From: Pseudescherichia sp031979925
GTDB taxonomy: Bacteria; Pseudomonadota; Gammaproteobacteria; Enterobacterales; Enterobacteriaceae
Length of the DNA stretch: 64,000 nucleotides
Direction: 5' to 3'
NCBI RefSeq assembly: GCF_031979925.1
Contig: NZ_DALZFB010000010.1
Coordinates: forward strand, 89,536 to 153,535
The position numbers were made by a program, and so were the translations under genes. Below, piece after piece: positions 26,040-35,378 of this stretch. The notes beneath the pieces are model-generated. The model worked only from the letters and a program-made list of their open reading frames with translations, had not been told where the DNA came from and did not search any database. Positions within the stretch are counted from its first letter, which is position 1; every line of letters starts with the position of its first letter.

Positions 26040-26957
26040 TTACTTCACCAGCCCTTTCTGTTTCAGGTAGTCGGCGGCAACCTTTTTGGCATCCAGGCCC
26101 TCAACGGCGATGCTGGCATTGAGCTGCTGGAGCGTTTTTTCATCCAGGCTGGCAAATACCGGTTTCAGCCATTCATCCATCTGCGGATACGCCTTCAGCA
26201 CCGCCTCGCGCACCACCGGCGTCGGGGCGTAGATCGGCTGCACGCCTTTCGGATCGCTCAGGGTTTGCAGGCCAAGAGCTGCAACGGGGCCATCGGTACC
26301 GTAAGCCATCGCTGCGTTAACGCCGGAGGTTTGCTGAGCCGCTGCTTTAATCGTCACCGCCGTATCGCCCCCGGCAAGGGAGAGAAGCTGCTTCTGATCC
26401 AGCTTAAAGTCGTAGGCTTTCTCAAATGCCGGGAGGGCATCAGCACGCTCGATAAATTCTGCCGATGCGGCCAGCTTAAAGTCCCCGCCCTTCTTCAGAT
26501 AGCCGCTGAGGTCGGCCAGCGAGGTGAGCTTGTTCTTCTCCGCCAGGTCTTTACGTACGGCGATGGTCCAGGTGTTGTTCGCCGGAGCCGGGGTCAGCCA
26601 GACCAGTTTGTTCTGCTCAAAGTCGAGCTTTTTGACCTTCTCGTAACCCTGCTGGGCGTTTTTCCACGCCGCATCGTTCTCGTCCTTAAAGAAGAACGCG
26701 CCGTTGCCGGTATATTCCGGGTAGATATCCAGCTCGCCGGAGGTAATCGCTCCGCGCACCACCGGCGTCGTCCCCAGCTGAACCTTATTGACGGTTTTTA
26801 CCCCGTGGCTCTCCAGCACCTGCAAAATAATATTCCCGAGCAGCGCCCCTTCCGTATCAATCTTCGAGCCGACCTTGACCGGCTCAGCCGCCAGCGCAGG
26901 CAGGCTCACGGCAGCCATCAGTACCAGTGAGCCCAGACTTCCTTTAATCATTGCCAT
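26040..26957 (-). CDS. osmF: Osmoprotectant-binding periplasmic protein OsmF (YehZ)
   Basis: Binding protein of the YehWXY importer, 305 residues, equal to E. coli OsmF, with a signal peptide ending near LALAA. It keeps VKVGSKIDTEGALLGNII, DIYPEYTGNGAFFF and AAMAYGTDGPVAALG. The ATG at 26957 has GAGGAAAG upstream; the longer 17-residue extension is unlikely. In E. coli the operon is induced by RpoS under osmotic and stationary-phase stress; I did not find a clear promoter to confirm this here. Confidence 0.95.
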   Translation of the reverse strand: MAMIKGSLGSLVLMAAVSLPALAAEPVKVGSKIDTEGALLGNIILQVLESHGVKTVNKVQLGTTPVVRGAITSGELDIYPEYTGNGAFFFKDENDAAWKNAQQGYEKVKKLDFEQNKLVWLTPAPANNTWTIAVRKDLAEKNKLTSLADLSGYLKKGGDFKLAASAEFIERADALPAFEKAYDFKLDQKQLLSLAGGDTAVTIKAAAQQTSGVNAAMAYGTDGPVAALGLQTLSDPKGVQPIYAPTPVVREAVLKAYPQMDEWLKPVFASLDEKTLQQLNASIAVEGLDAKKVAADYLKQKGLVK

Positions 26958-27008
26958 TGCACTTTCCTCATTCTTGTTGAAATTGCGGGTCGCTATTACT
27001 CTTCTCAT

Positions 27009-27036
27009 AAAAACAAGGGCCAGTAAACTGACCCTT
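27009..27036 (-). terminator. Rho-independent terminator of bglX
   Basis: On the minus strand a nine-base-pair stem (AAGGGTCAG / CTGGCCCTT, one G-U) with loop TTTA is followed by GTTTTT. It lies 20 bases after the bglX stop, before osmF. Confidence 0.8.
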
Positions 27037-27055
27037 TTGGTTATTGCTATTCTGA

Positions 27056-29353
27056 TTATTGCAATTCGAACTGCGCCTGTTTCACCCGGGCGGAGTCGGT
27101 GCCGATAAAGACGTTAAACTTGCCTGGCTCGGCATCGTATTTCATCTTCTGATTCCAGAACTTCAGCGCGTTAATATCAATCGGGAAGCTGACGGTCTGG
27201 GTCTCGCCCGGCTTGAGGGTGACCTTATCGAAGCCCTTCAGCTCCTTCACCGGACGGCTCTGGGAGGCGGTAACATCCTGAATGTACATCTGCATCACCG
27301 TGGCCCCTTCCCGCTTGCCGGTGTTGGTCACGTCAACGCTGGCGGTGACCGAGCCATCACGCGACAGGGTAGGTGCAGAGAGCTTAACGTCCGAGACGCT
27401 AAAGGTGGTGTAGCTCAAACCGTAGCCAAAAGGATAGAGCGGCCCATTGGCCTCGTCAAAGTAACGCGAAGTGTACTTGTTCGGGTGCTCGGCGTTATAG
27501 GGACGACCGGTGTTCAGATGGCTGTAGTAGACCGGGATCTGCCCTACCGAGCGCGGGAAGGAGATCGGCAGCTTGCCGGACGGGTTATAGTCGCCAAAGA
27601 GCACGTCGGCCACGGCGTTGCCGCCCTCGGTACCGGCGAACCAGGTTTCCAGAATGGCATCCGCCTGCTGATCCTGCTTCACCATTGCCAGCGGACGACC
27701 ATTCATCAGCACCAGCACCAGCGGCTTGCCGGTGGCTTTCAGGGCGGTGATCAGATCCTGCTGGCTCTGGGGAATGGTGATATCGGTGCGGCTGGAGGCT
27801 TCGTGTGCCATGCCCTGGGACTCCCCAACCACTGCGACCACCACGTCAGACTGATTCGCGGCCTTAACCGCTTCGTCAATCATCGCCTGCGGCGTGCGTT
27901 CGTCAACCTGGATTGCCGGCTCGTACTGATTGAGGAACTCCACGATATCTTTGTCATTGGTGACGTTAGCCCCTTTAGCGAAGATCACTTTCCCTTCGCT
28001 GCCGACGGCGTTTTTGATCCCGGTGAGAACGGTCACGGACTGGTCACTCACTCCGGCGGCGGACCAGCTCCCCATCACGTCACGCTTGCTGTCAGCCAGC
28101 GGCCCAACCACGGCAACGGTGGCCGATTTTTTCAGCGGCAGCGTCTCCAGGCGGTTCTTCAGCAGCACCATGCTTTCACGCGCGACCTCCCGGGCCTCTT
28201 TGCGATGCAGACGGCTCTCGGCGTTGGTGTCCTGTGGATCGCTCTCTTTCGGGCCAAGGTGGCTATAGGGATCGTTGAACAGCCCCATATCATATTTGAC
28301 GTTCAGCACGTGGCGGGTGGCGTCATCCAGCTCGGCCATCGTCACCTTGCCGCTCTTGATCAGCCCTGGCAGATACTTGCTGTAATACTCATCAGCCATG
28401 CTCATGTCGACGCCGGACTTGATTGCCACGCGCACCGCATCTTCCGGATCGGCTGCCGTGCCGTGCTTAATCAGCTCTTTAATCGCCCCGTGATCGGAGA
28501 TGGTGATGCCTTTAAATTTCCAGTCACCGCGCAGGAGATCCTTCAGCAGCCAGGCGTCAGAGGAGGCCGGGGTACCGTTGAGGGAGTTAAGGGCGATCAT
28601 CACCCCGCCGCTGCCGGCGTCGAGGGCCGCTTTGTAGGGTGGCATATAGTCGTTGAACAGGCGCTGCGGGCTCATGTCGACGGTGTTGTACTCTTTCCCG
28701 CCCTCTACGGCACCGTAGGCGGCGAAGTGTTTCACGCTGGTCATGACCGAGTAGCGATCCGCTGGGCTTTTGCCCTGCATCGCTTCGACCATGGTTTTGC
28801 CCATCACCGCGGTGAGGTAGGTATCCTCCCCGAAGCCCTCAGAGCCACGGCCCCAGCGCGGATCGCGCGTCACGTCCACCATCGGAGCCCAGGTCATGTT
28901 CAGGCCATCGTCTGCCGCTTCCCAGGCAGAAACGCGACCCACGGTTTTTACCGCATCGAGGTTGAAAGAGGAGGCCAGGCCCAGGCTGATAGGGAAAACG
29001 GTACGCTGACCGTGCACCACGTCGAAGGCAAAGAAGAGAGGGATCTTCAGGCGGCTGAGCTGCATCGCCTGGTCCTGCATCGCACGGATATCCTGTCGGG
29101 TGACGGTGTTGAAAATTGCCCCCACCTGGCTGGCCTTGATCATGTCGCGGATCGCCTCTTTCGGGTTATCCGGGCCGACGCTTATCAGGCGTAGCTGGCC
29201 AATTTTTTCGTCGACCGTCATTTTTTTGAGCAAATCCGTGACGTAGGCATCCCGGGCCTCCGGCGTCAGGGGATGGTTACCGGACGTATCCTCTGCCAGC
29301 GCGGGTTGCAGCGCCAGCCCTACGGCGACACCTACTGAACATAGCCATTTCAT
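27056..29353 (-). CDS. bglX: Periplasmic beta-glucosidase BglX
   Basis: BglX is a glycoside hydrolase family 3 enzyme of the periplasm. It is 765 residues, the same as in E. coli, with a signal peptide of about 20 residues (cleavage near ALA-ED). The GH3 N-terminal barrel holds the nucleophile region ITISDHGAIKELIKHG, and the C-terminal and fibronectin-III-like domains are in the usual order. The ATG at 29353 matches E. coli; a GTG at 29362 is too close to the GAGAG ribosome site. Confidence 0.96.
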   Translation of the reverse strand: MKWLCSVGVAVGLALQPALAEDTSGNHPLTPEARDAYVTDLLKKMTVDEKIGQLRLISVGPDNPKEAIRDMIKASQVGAIFNTVTRQDIRAMQDQAMQLSRLKIPLFFAFDVVHGQRTVFPISLGLASSFNLDAVKTVGRVSAWEAADDGLNMTWAPMVDVTRDPRWGRGSEGFGEDTYLTAVMGKTMVEAMQGKSPADRYSVMTSVKHFAAYGAVEGGKEYNTVDMSPQRLFNDYMPPYKAALDAGSGGVMIALNSLNGTPASSDAWLLKDLLRGDWKFKGITISDHGAIKELIKHGTAADPEDAVRVAIKSGVDMSMADEYYSKYLPGLIKSGKVTMAELDDATRHVLNVKYDMGLFNDPYSHLGPKESDPQDTNAESRLHRKEAREVARESMVLLKNRLETLPLKKSATVAVVGPLADSKRDVMGSWSAAGVSDQSVTVLTGIKNAVGSEGKVIFAKGANVTNDKDIVEFLNQYEPAIQVDERTPQAMIDEAVKAANQSDVVVAVVGESQGMAHEASSRTDITIPQSQQDLITALKATGKPLVLVLMNGRPLAMVKQDQQADAILETWFAGTEGGNAVADVLFGDYNPSGKLPISFPRSVGQIPVYYSHLNTGRPYNAEHPNKYTSRYFDEANGPLYPFGYGLSYTTFSVSDVKLSAPTLSRDGSVTASVDVTNTGKREGATVMQMYIQDVTASQSRPVKELKGFDKVTLKPGETQTVSFPIDINALKFWNQKMKYDAEPGKFNVFIGTDSARVKQAQFELQ

Positions 29354-29538
29354 GTCGTTCACTCTCTTGTGTTATCAGCCGACCAGCGGCCTAACCGTGC
29401 GAAAAAACGCAGTGTGTCATAATCGTAGCGTGCCTTGCAGGGTTATTCTCTTATTTTTCTGGCAATTAGTCCGTCGGGATAGATTTTCCCGCGCTATGCT
29501 TTATCAGATGATTCTGGCCCTGCCACAAGGAGTGGAAA

Positions 29539-31269
29539 ATGTCTGCTGTGCCCCTACAAAATAACAATCTCTTCCTCAGCGAACTTGCCCGGCTGGTAGG
29601 CCATGCGCAGCTGCTTACCGATCCGGCTAAAACCGCCCGCTACCGTAAAGGCTTTCGCTCCGGCGAAGGCAAGGCGCTGGCGGTGGTGTTCCCCGAAACG
29701 CTGCTGCAGCTCTGGCACGTGCTCAACCTCTGCGTGCGTAACGATAAGATCATCTTAATGCAGGCGGCGAATACCGGACTTACCGAAGGTTCGACGCCGA
29801 GCGGCAACGACTACGATCGCGATATCGTGATTATCAGCACCCTGCGCCTTGACCAGCTTCAGCTGATCGATGAGGGCAAGCAGGTGCTGGCCTACCCTGG
29901 CACCACGCTTTACGCGCTGGAGAAGGCGCTGAAGCCGCTGGGCCGGGAGCCGCACTCGGTGATCGGCTCCTCGTGCATCGGGGCGTCGGTGATTGGCGGG
30001 GTGTGCAATAACTCCGGCGGCTCGCTGGTGCAGCGCGGCCCGGCCTATACCGAGATGTCGCTCTTTGCCCGTATTGACGAGCAGGGGCAGCTGCGGCTGG
30101 TGAATCACTTAGGCATCGACCTGGGCGAGACGCCGGAGCAGATCCTCAGCAAGCTTGATGACCGCCGCGTGACCGACGCCGAGGTGCGCCACGACGGCCG
30201 CCATGCCCATGACAGCGACTACGTGCAGCGGGTACGCGATATTGAGGCCGATACCCCCGCGCGCTATAACGCCGATCCGGATCGCCTGTTTGAGTCCTCC
30301 GGATGCGCAGGCAAGCTGGCGGTTTTCGCCGTGCGTCTGGATACCTTTCCCGCCGCCAAGCGCCAGCAGGTGTTCTATATCGGCACTAACCAGCCAGAGG
30401 TGCTGACGGAGATCCGCCGCCATATGCTGGCCAACTTTGATAACCTGCCGGTGGCGGCGGAGTATATGCATCGGGATATCTACGATATTGCCGAGCGCTA
30501 TGGCAAAGACACCTTCCTGATGATCGACAAGCTCGGTACCGACAAGATGCCGCTGCTCTTTACCCTGAAAGGGCGCACCGATGCCATGCTGGAGAAAGTG
30601 TCGCTGTTTAAGCCCCACTTTACCGATCGCCTGATGCAGCGTGTAGGCAGCGTTTTCCCTGGGCATCTACCGCCGCGAATGAAAAGCTGGCGCAATAAGT
30701 ATGAGCACCACCTGCTGCTGAAGATGGCTGGGGATGGCATCGCCGAAGCCCAGAGCTGGCTGAAAGATTACTTCACCGAGGCCGAGGGCGGCTTCTTCGC
30801 CTGCACCACCGAGGAGGGCAACAAAGCCTTTCTGCACCGCTTCGCCGCGGCGGGGGCGGCTATTCGCTACCAGGCCGTGCATGCCGATGAGGTAGAGGAG
30901 ATTCTGGCCCTCGATATCGCCCTGCGGCGCAATGATACCGAGTGGTTTGAGACGCTGCCGGAGGCGATCGCCAGCAAACTGACGCATAAGCTTTACTATG
31001 GCCACTTTTTCTGTCACGTTTTCCATCAGGACTACATTGTCAAAAAAGGCGTGGATGTCCATGAGCTAAAAGCGCAGATGCTGGCGCTGCTGCAGGAGCG
31101 CGGCGCGCAGTATCCGGCTGAACATAACGTCGGGCATCTGTATGAGGCGGCGGAGAGCCTGAAGCGCAACTATCGCGAGCTCGATCCCACTAACAGCATG
31201 AATCCCGGCATTGGCAAAACCAGTAAGCAGAAATACTGGGGCGAAGGTGCAGACCTGCCCCATTTGTAA
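29539..31269 (+). CDS. dld: Quinone-dependent D-lactate dehydrogenase
   Basis: Dld is a peripheral inner-membrane FAD enzyme that oxidises D-lactate to pyruvate and passes electrons to quinone. It is 576 residues (E. coli 571). A PCMH-type FAD domain includes MQAANTGLTEGSTPSGNDYD and SVIGSSCIGASVIGG. The membrane-binding and cap domains follow and end GIGKTSKQKYWGEG. The ATG at 29539 has AAGGAG upstream. It is divergent from bglX. Confidence 0.96.
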   Translation: MSAVPLQNNNLFLSELARLVGHAQLLTDPAKTARYRKGFRSGEGKALAVVFPETLLQLWHVLNLCVRNDKIILMQAANTGLTEGSTPSGNDYDRDIVIISTLRLDQLQLIDEGKQVLAYPGTTLYALEKALKPLGREPHSVIGSSCIGASVIGGVCNNSGGSLVQRGPAYTEMSLFARIDEQGQLRLVNHLGIDLGETPEQILSKLDDRRVTDAEVRHDGRHAHDSDYVQRVRDIEADTPARYNADPDRLFESSGCAGKLAVFAVRLDTFPAAKRQQVFYIGTNQPEVLTEIRRHMLANFDNLPVAAEYMHRDIYDIAERYGKDTFLMIDKLGTDKMPLLFTLKGRTDAMLEKVSLFKPHFTDRLMQRVGSVFPGHLPPRMKSWRNKYEHHLLLKMAGDGIAEAQSWLKDYFTEAEGGFFACTTEEGNKAFLHRFAAAGAAIRYQAVHADEVEEILALDIALRRNDTEWFETLPEAIASKLTHKLYYGHFFCHVFHQDYIVKKGVDVHELKAQMLALLQERGAQYPAEHNVGHLYEAAESLKRNYRELDPTNSMNPGIGKTSKQKYWGEGADLPHL

Positions 31270-31283
31270 AGGAGTGCAGAGCG

Positions 31284-31838
31284 ATGTCTGCTGTTGATGT
31301 TTTAGCCATTACCGATGTTGAAGTCCGCGATGCCTTGCCGGACGACGTACACGCTATCTCAGCGATCTACGCCTGGCACGTGCTGCATGGCCGCGCCTCC
31401 TTTGAGGAGGTGCCTCCTACCATCGACGAAATGCGCCAGCGCATAGCGAACATTACCGGCGAGGGGCTGCCGTGGCTGGTGGCGCTCTATCGCGGCATCA
31501 TCGTAGGCTACTGCTACGCCGGACACTACCGCCCGCGCCAAGCCTACCGCTATACCCTTGAATGCTCTATCTATATTGAGTCCACCATGACCGGACGGCG
31601 GATCGGCAGTGCGCTGATGCAGGCCCTGATCGCCCGCTGTGAAGAGGGCCCGTGGCGGCAGATGGTGGCAGTGGTTGGCGATGGACATCAAAACGAAGGC
31701 TCTCTGCGCCTGCATAAGAGCCACGGCTTTGAAGTGGTGGGACAGCTACGCAGCGTTGGCTACAAGAAGGGCGACTGGCGGGATACGCTCATTATGCAGC
31801 GCCCGCTCAACGATGGAGACTGGACGCTGCCGGAGTAG
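31284..31838 (+). CDS. GNAT acetyltransferase, phosphinothricin-acetyltransferase-like
   Basis: A 184-residue GNAT protein like the Pat/bar/MnaT group, which acetylate phosphinothricin, methionine sulfoximine or related amino acids. The N-terminus VRDALPDDVHAISAIYAWHV and the motif IESTMTGRRIGSALMQALI (acetyl-CoA binding, about 105-123) are typical; so is GFEVVGQLRSVGYKKGDW. The exact substrate is unknown. It follows dld by 14 bases and may be in the same transcript. It faces pbpG with a ten-base gap. Confidence 0.85.
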   Translation: MSAVDVLAITDVEVRDALPDDVHAISAIYAWHVLHGRASFEEVPPTIDEMRQRIANITGEGLPWLVALYRGIIVGYCYAGHYRPRQAYRYTLECSIYIESTMTGRRIGSALMQALIARCEEGPWRQMVAVVGDGHQNEGSLRLHKSHGFEVVGQLRSVGYKKGDWRDTLIMQRPLNDGDWTLPE

Positions 31839-31848
31839 CTTCTAACGA

Positions 31849-32796
31849 TTAATCATTCTGCGCGGTTTGCGCCGCGCTGCCGGTGGCGTTGATCGCCATC
31901 TGGGCTGCCTTCTGGCGTTTATAGCTCAGCGCCGAGGCGGGAACAGGCTGGACTTTGCCGGTTTCAATCCATGTCCGCAGGCGGCTGGCATCGGCGAAAT
32001 GGGTATATTTACCAAAGGCGTCCATCACCACCAGCGCCACCGGTTTATTGTTGATTACCGTACGCATCACCAGACAGTGTCCGGCCGCATTGGTGAAGCC
32101 GGTTTTGGTCAGCTGAATATTCCAGTTGTCGCGATAGACCAGGTGGTTGGTATTACGAAACGGCAGGGTATAGGCCGGGTGGGCGAAGGTCGCCATCTCT
32201 TCACGCGTGGTGCTGAGCTGGCCGATAAGCGGATACTGCTTGCTGGCAATCAGCAGCTTCGTCAAATCGCGCGCGGTTGAGACGTTATGGATCGACAGCC
32301 CGGTCGGCTCTACAAAGTGGGTGTTCACCATGCCCAGAGATTTTGCTTTCGCATTCATCGCCCGAATAAACGCATCGTAGCCGCCCGGATAGTGATGGGC
32401 TAAGCTGGCGGCTGCGCGGTTCTCTGAAGACATCAGCGCCAGCAGCAGCATATTCTTACGGCTGATCTCACTGTTCAGACGTACACGGGAATAGATGCCA
32501 CGCATCTCCGGCGTCTGGCTAATATCGACCTTCAGGCGCTCATCCAGCGGCAGGCGGGCGTCCAATACGACCATCGCCGTCATCAGCTTGGTGATAGAGG
32601 CAATCGGCCGCACCAGATCCGGATGGCTGGCGTAGATAACTTTATTAGTTTGCAGATCGACAATCATCGCGCTGCCGGAGGCGATCTCAGGCTGCGCCGC
32701 GGCGGTAGCAGGAGCGGTTTTTGCCAGCGCCTGGGGGGCAACGGGTACGGCCAGCAGCAGGGCAAGGCTTAACAGGGAAACTCGAAATTTCAGCAT
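31849..32796 (-). CDS. pbpG: D-alanyl-D-alanine endopeptidase, PBP7
   Basis: PbpG is a periplasmic low-molecular-mass penicillin-binding protein that cleaves cross-links in peptidoglycan. It has 315 residues (E. coli 310) with a signal peptide ending near ALA (residue 25). The active-site triad motifs are SITK (SxxK, about 67-70), SEN (SxN) in MSSENRAA, and KTG in LTKTGFTNAAG. The ATG at 32796 begins the signal peptide. Confidence 0.95.
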   Translation of the reverse strand: MLKFRVSLLSLALLLAVPVAPQALAKTAPATAAAQPEIASGSAMIVDLQTNKVIYASHPDLVRPIASITKLMTAMVVLDARLPLDERLKVDISQTPEMRGIYSRVRLNSEISRKNMLLLALMSSENRAAASLAHHYPGGYDAFIRAMNAKAKSLGMVNTHFVEPTGLSIHNVSTARDLTKLLIASKQYPLIGQLSTTREEMATFAHPAYTLPFRNTNHLVYRDNWNIQLTKTGFTNAAGHCLVMRTVINNKPVALVVMDAFGKYTHFADASRLRTWIETGKVQPVPASALSYKRQKAAQMAINATGSAAQTAQND

Positions 32797-32950
32797 GGTG
32801 AGACTTCTGGTGATTATTCACGCGCGTGATGACGCACACCGCTTTTGCAGGCAAAAAATGGCAAAAGCTGGCCAACGCATGATAGCTGCCATCATGCGTT
32901 GTCGCCAGAGAAGATTGTTTGCTGAACGTTACGCGCAGATCGCAGCAGGT

Positions 32951-33538
32951 TCAGAACAGACGGTAGCCGTAGCCCCAGAGTATCACGGTCAGGGCCAGTA
33001 GCACTTCCAACACCAGCACGCCAATAGCCAGCGTTGAACTCGAGAAGCTCAGCCCCTCCTCCTGATTAATGTTCAGGAAGGTTGGGATGCCGACATAGAG
33101 CAGATAGCCGGTATAGAACAGCGCTACCGTGCCTACCAGCGCGCAGAGCCAGACCAGCGGATAGAGCGCCACCAGACCGCTCAGGAAGAGCGGCGTCGCA
33201 ACGTAGCCAGCAAAGACCATGCAGCGGGCAAGCGATGGCCGCTGCGGAATGTTACGCGCCATCCAGTAGATAACCCGCCCCATCACCGCCACGCCAGCCA
33301 GCATCAGGCCATAGAAGAGGATGCCGAGTAACAGCGCGGTGGAGAGTGACAGCCTCGAGAAGACACCTTCGCCAAAGTGCCAGCCAAGCTGGGTAGTACC
33401 GATGAATGCGGAGACAACCGGAATCGCCGCCATCAGCAGAACGTGGTGGGTATAGTGGTGCGAAACCGTCTCGTTTTCGCCTCTTATCACCTTCATTTCA
33501 CGATCGGGATGGGACAGAAGTCCCCAGACATGGTTCAT
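32951..33538 (-). CDS. yohC: Inner-membrane protein YohC (Yip1 family)
   Basis: A 195-residue protein with five predicted membrane segments in the Yip1 domain family, nearly identical in its C-terminal half (GLSFSSSTLAIGVLVLEVLL) to E. coli YohC. The molecular function is not known. It is divergent from yohD. Confidence 0.93.
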   Translation of the reverse strand: MNHVWGLLSHPDREMKVIRGENETVSHHYTHHVLLMAAIPVVSAFIGTTQLGWHFGEGVFSRLSLSTALLLGILFYGLMLAGVAVMGRVIYWMARNIPQRPSLARCMVFAGYVATPLFLSGLVALYPLVWLCALVGTVALFYTGYLLYVGIPTFLNINQEEGLSFSSSTLAIGVLVLEVLLALTVILWGYGYRLF

Positions 33539-33690
33539 AACGCCCCCTTGCTGTCAGCCCAGATGATTACGTCTTCAGTATAATGCACTTCTGGTTATTT
33601 TTTGGGCTAATGGGCCGGGCCTGCTGCCGTCTGTCTATTCACAGGAGCTATGCTTATACCACCTTTTGTCTCTGGATGAGGATAATACGC

Positions 33691-34269
33691 ATGGATATCA
33701 ACAGCCTGATTGCGCACTACGGCTACGCTGCGCTGGTGGTTGGCAGCATGGCGGAAGGTGAAACCATCACCCTGCTCGGCGGCGTGGCGGCGCATCAGGG
33801 CCTGCTGCGCTTCTGGCTGGTGGTCGCGGCAGTGGCGCTGGGAGGAATGATTGGCGATCAGCTGCTCTACCTGCTTGGCCGCCGTCTGGGAGACCGCGTA
33901 CTGCGCCACTTCTCGCGCCATCAGGATAAGATCGATCGCGCTCAGCGGTTGATCAACAAACGTCCCTGGCTATTCGTGATCGGTACCCGCTTTATGTATG
34001 GCTTTCGCATCATCGGCCCGCTGCTGATTGGCTCCAGCGGCCTGCCGCCGAGGGTCTTTCTTCCGCTCAATATTGTGGGTGCTATCGTCTGGGCACTGAT
34101 CTTTACTACCCTGGGCTACGTGGGCGGTGAGGTGGTAGGCCCGTGGCTACACGCTATCGATCAGCACCTGAAGCACTGGATATGGCTGATCCTGGCGATC
34201 GTCCTCGCCTTTGTGCTGCGGGCAGTGATTAAACGCTGGCTGGCAAAAAACAGGGAGACGGGAGAGTAA
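33691..34269 (+). CDS. yohD: DedA-family inner-membrane protein YohD
   Basis: A 192-residue DedA/SNARE-associated family membrane protein. DedA proteins are linked to proton motive force and lipid flipping. Conserved parts are GDQLLYLLGRRLGDRV and the FxxGxxR segment in TRFMYGFRIIGPLLIGSSGL. The ATG at 33691 has GAGGAT upstream and gives the E. coli length. The longer ORF adds 36 poorly conserved residues and is rejected. Confidence 0.93.
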   Translation: MDINSLIAHYGYAALVVGSMAEGETITLLGGVAAHQGLLRFWLVVAAVALGGMIGDQLLYLLGRRLGDRVLRHFSRHQDKIDRAQRLINKRPWLFVIGTRFMYGFRIIGPLLIGSSGLPPRVFLPLNIVGAIVWALIFTTLGYVGGEVVGPWLHAIDQHLKHWIWLILAIVLAFVLRAVIKRWLAKNRETGE

Positions 34270-34285
34270 CCCCTCCCGCCTGCGC

Positions 34286-35056
34286 TTACTGAGGCTTAAA
34301 CTGCGGGTTGGCCAGCATAAAGCCGCCGTCAACGATAAACGACTGGCCGGTGGTGTAGCTGGCATCCTCAGAGCTGAGCCAGCCCACCAGGCTGGCTATC
34401 TCCTGGGTTCTGCCCGGTCGGGCCAGAGGAATGTTTGGCATTGAGCCTTCCTCGACATCCTCATCCTTCATGTCATTCATCGGGGTGGCGATCGCCCCGG
34501 GCGCTACCGAGTTAACCAGGATCTTGTGCTGCACCAGCTCCATCGCTATCGACTTGGTCAGGCCGCCGAGGGCGTGCTTGGCGGCGGTGTAGGCGCTGGC
34601 ATCCGGTAGCGGAGTGTGCTCATGCACGGAGGTGATATTGATAATGCGTCCACCCTCGCCCTGCTCCACCATTTTTCTGGCGGCAATCTGCGCGCACAGG
34701 AATGCGCCGTCAACGTCTACGGTAAAGACGGTGCGCCAGTCTTTGAACTCCATCTCCAGAAACGGGGCTTTGCTCATCGCCCCGGCGTTATTAACCAGTA
34801 CGTCGATACGTCCAAATTTGTCGATCAGCGTTTGAATGGCCTGCGCGCCGTCGGGCAGGTTGCTGAGATCGAGTTGTACCGTTTCGGCGCGGCGGCCAAA
34901 GGAGGCGACGGCTTCAGCAGTTGCTTTCGCTCCTTTGTCGTCCGAGTGCCAGGTGATCCCAATGTCATACCCCTGCTTAGCCAGCACCAGCGCGCACTGC
35001 TTGCCGATACCTGAATCCGATGCCGTAACGATGGCAACCTTGTTGGTCGTGCCCAT
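34286..35056 (-). CDS. yohF: SDR-family oxidoreductase YohF
   Basis: A 256-residue short-chain dehydrogenase/reductase with the nucleotide motif TASDSGIGK (TGxxxGIG variant, about 11-19), NNAGA near 89-93, the catalytic Ser in NITSVHEH, and YTAAK (Tyr-x3-Lys). It closely follows E. coli YohF, whose substrate is not known. The ATG at 35056 has GGAGG four bases upstream. It faces yohD with a 16-base gap. Confidence 0.94.
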   Translation of the reverse strand: MGTTNKVAIVTASDSGIGKQCALVLAKQGYDIGITWHSDDKGAKATAEAVASFGRRAETVQLDLSNLPDGAQAIQTLIDKFGRIDVLVNNAGAMSKAPFLEMEFKDWRTVFTVDVDGAFLCAQIAARKMVEQGEGGRIINITSVHEHTPLPDASAYTAAKHALGGLTKSIAMELVQHKILVNSVAPGAIATPMNDMKDEDVEEGSMPNIPLARPGRTQEIASLVGWLSSEDASYTTGQSFIVDGGFMLANPQFKPQ

Positions 35057-35235
35057 AAGAACCTCCATAAAAGAAGTGATAAGGGGAGAACGCGAAAAAG
35101 CTGAACAGTAAGTATAGAGAGTTCCCGGCTATCGCAAGGATGCAGGCCATTTTCTCCTTCGACCAGGCAAAACGGCAGATAATTGCCTATGCTTTCAGAG
35201 GTATCAGCTAGACGTCACAACAAAAGGACAGGACG

Positions 35236-35319
35236 ATGAAAATTTTACTTTGGGCTATTTTGATTATTTTTCTGATTGGGCTGTTGGTGGTAACCGGCGT
35301 GTTTAAGATGATTTTCTAA
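35236..35319 (+). CDS. yohP: Small membrane protein YohP
   Basis: A 27-residue single-pass membrane protein nearly identical to E. coli YohP, beginning MKILLWAILIIFLIGLL and ending VFKMIF. E. coli YohP is known for post-translational insertion by SRP/YidC or SecYEG. AGGA lies seven bases before the ATG. It is divergent from yohF, as in E. coli. Confidence 0.95.
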   Translation: MKILLWAILIIFLIGLLVVTGVFKMIF

Positions 35320-35337
35320 GGTGTTCGGGTGAACATG

Positions 35338-35353
35338 GCCCCCGTAAGGGGGC
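35338..35353. terminator. Short hairpin after yohP
   Basis: A six-base-pair stem (GCCCCC / GGGGGC) with loop GTAA lies 18 bases past the yohP stop, between it and the convergent mdtQ. There is no clear T-run. Confidence 0.45.
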
Positions 35354-35378
35354 ACAGTTTAGTTATCCATTCCACCGA

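Noticed and set aside
27059..29194. 711-residue plus-strand ORF opposite bglX
   Set aside because: It is the antisense shadow of a clear bglX reading frame in GC-rich DNA; no ribosome site, low-complexity His/Gln/Arg-rich product.
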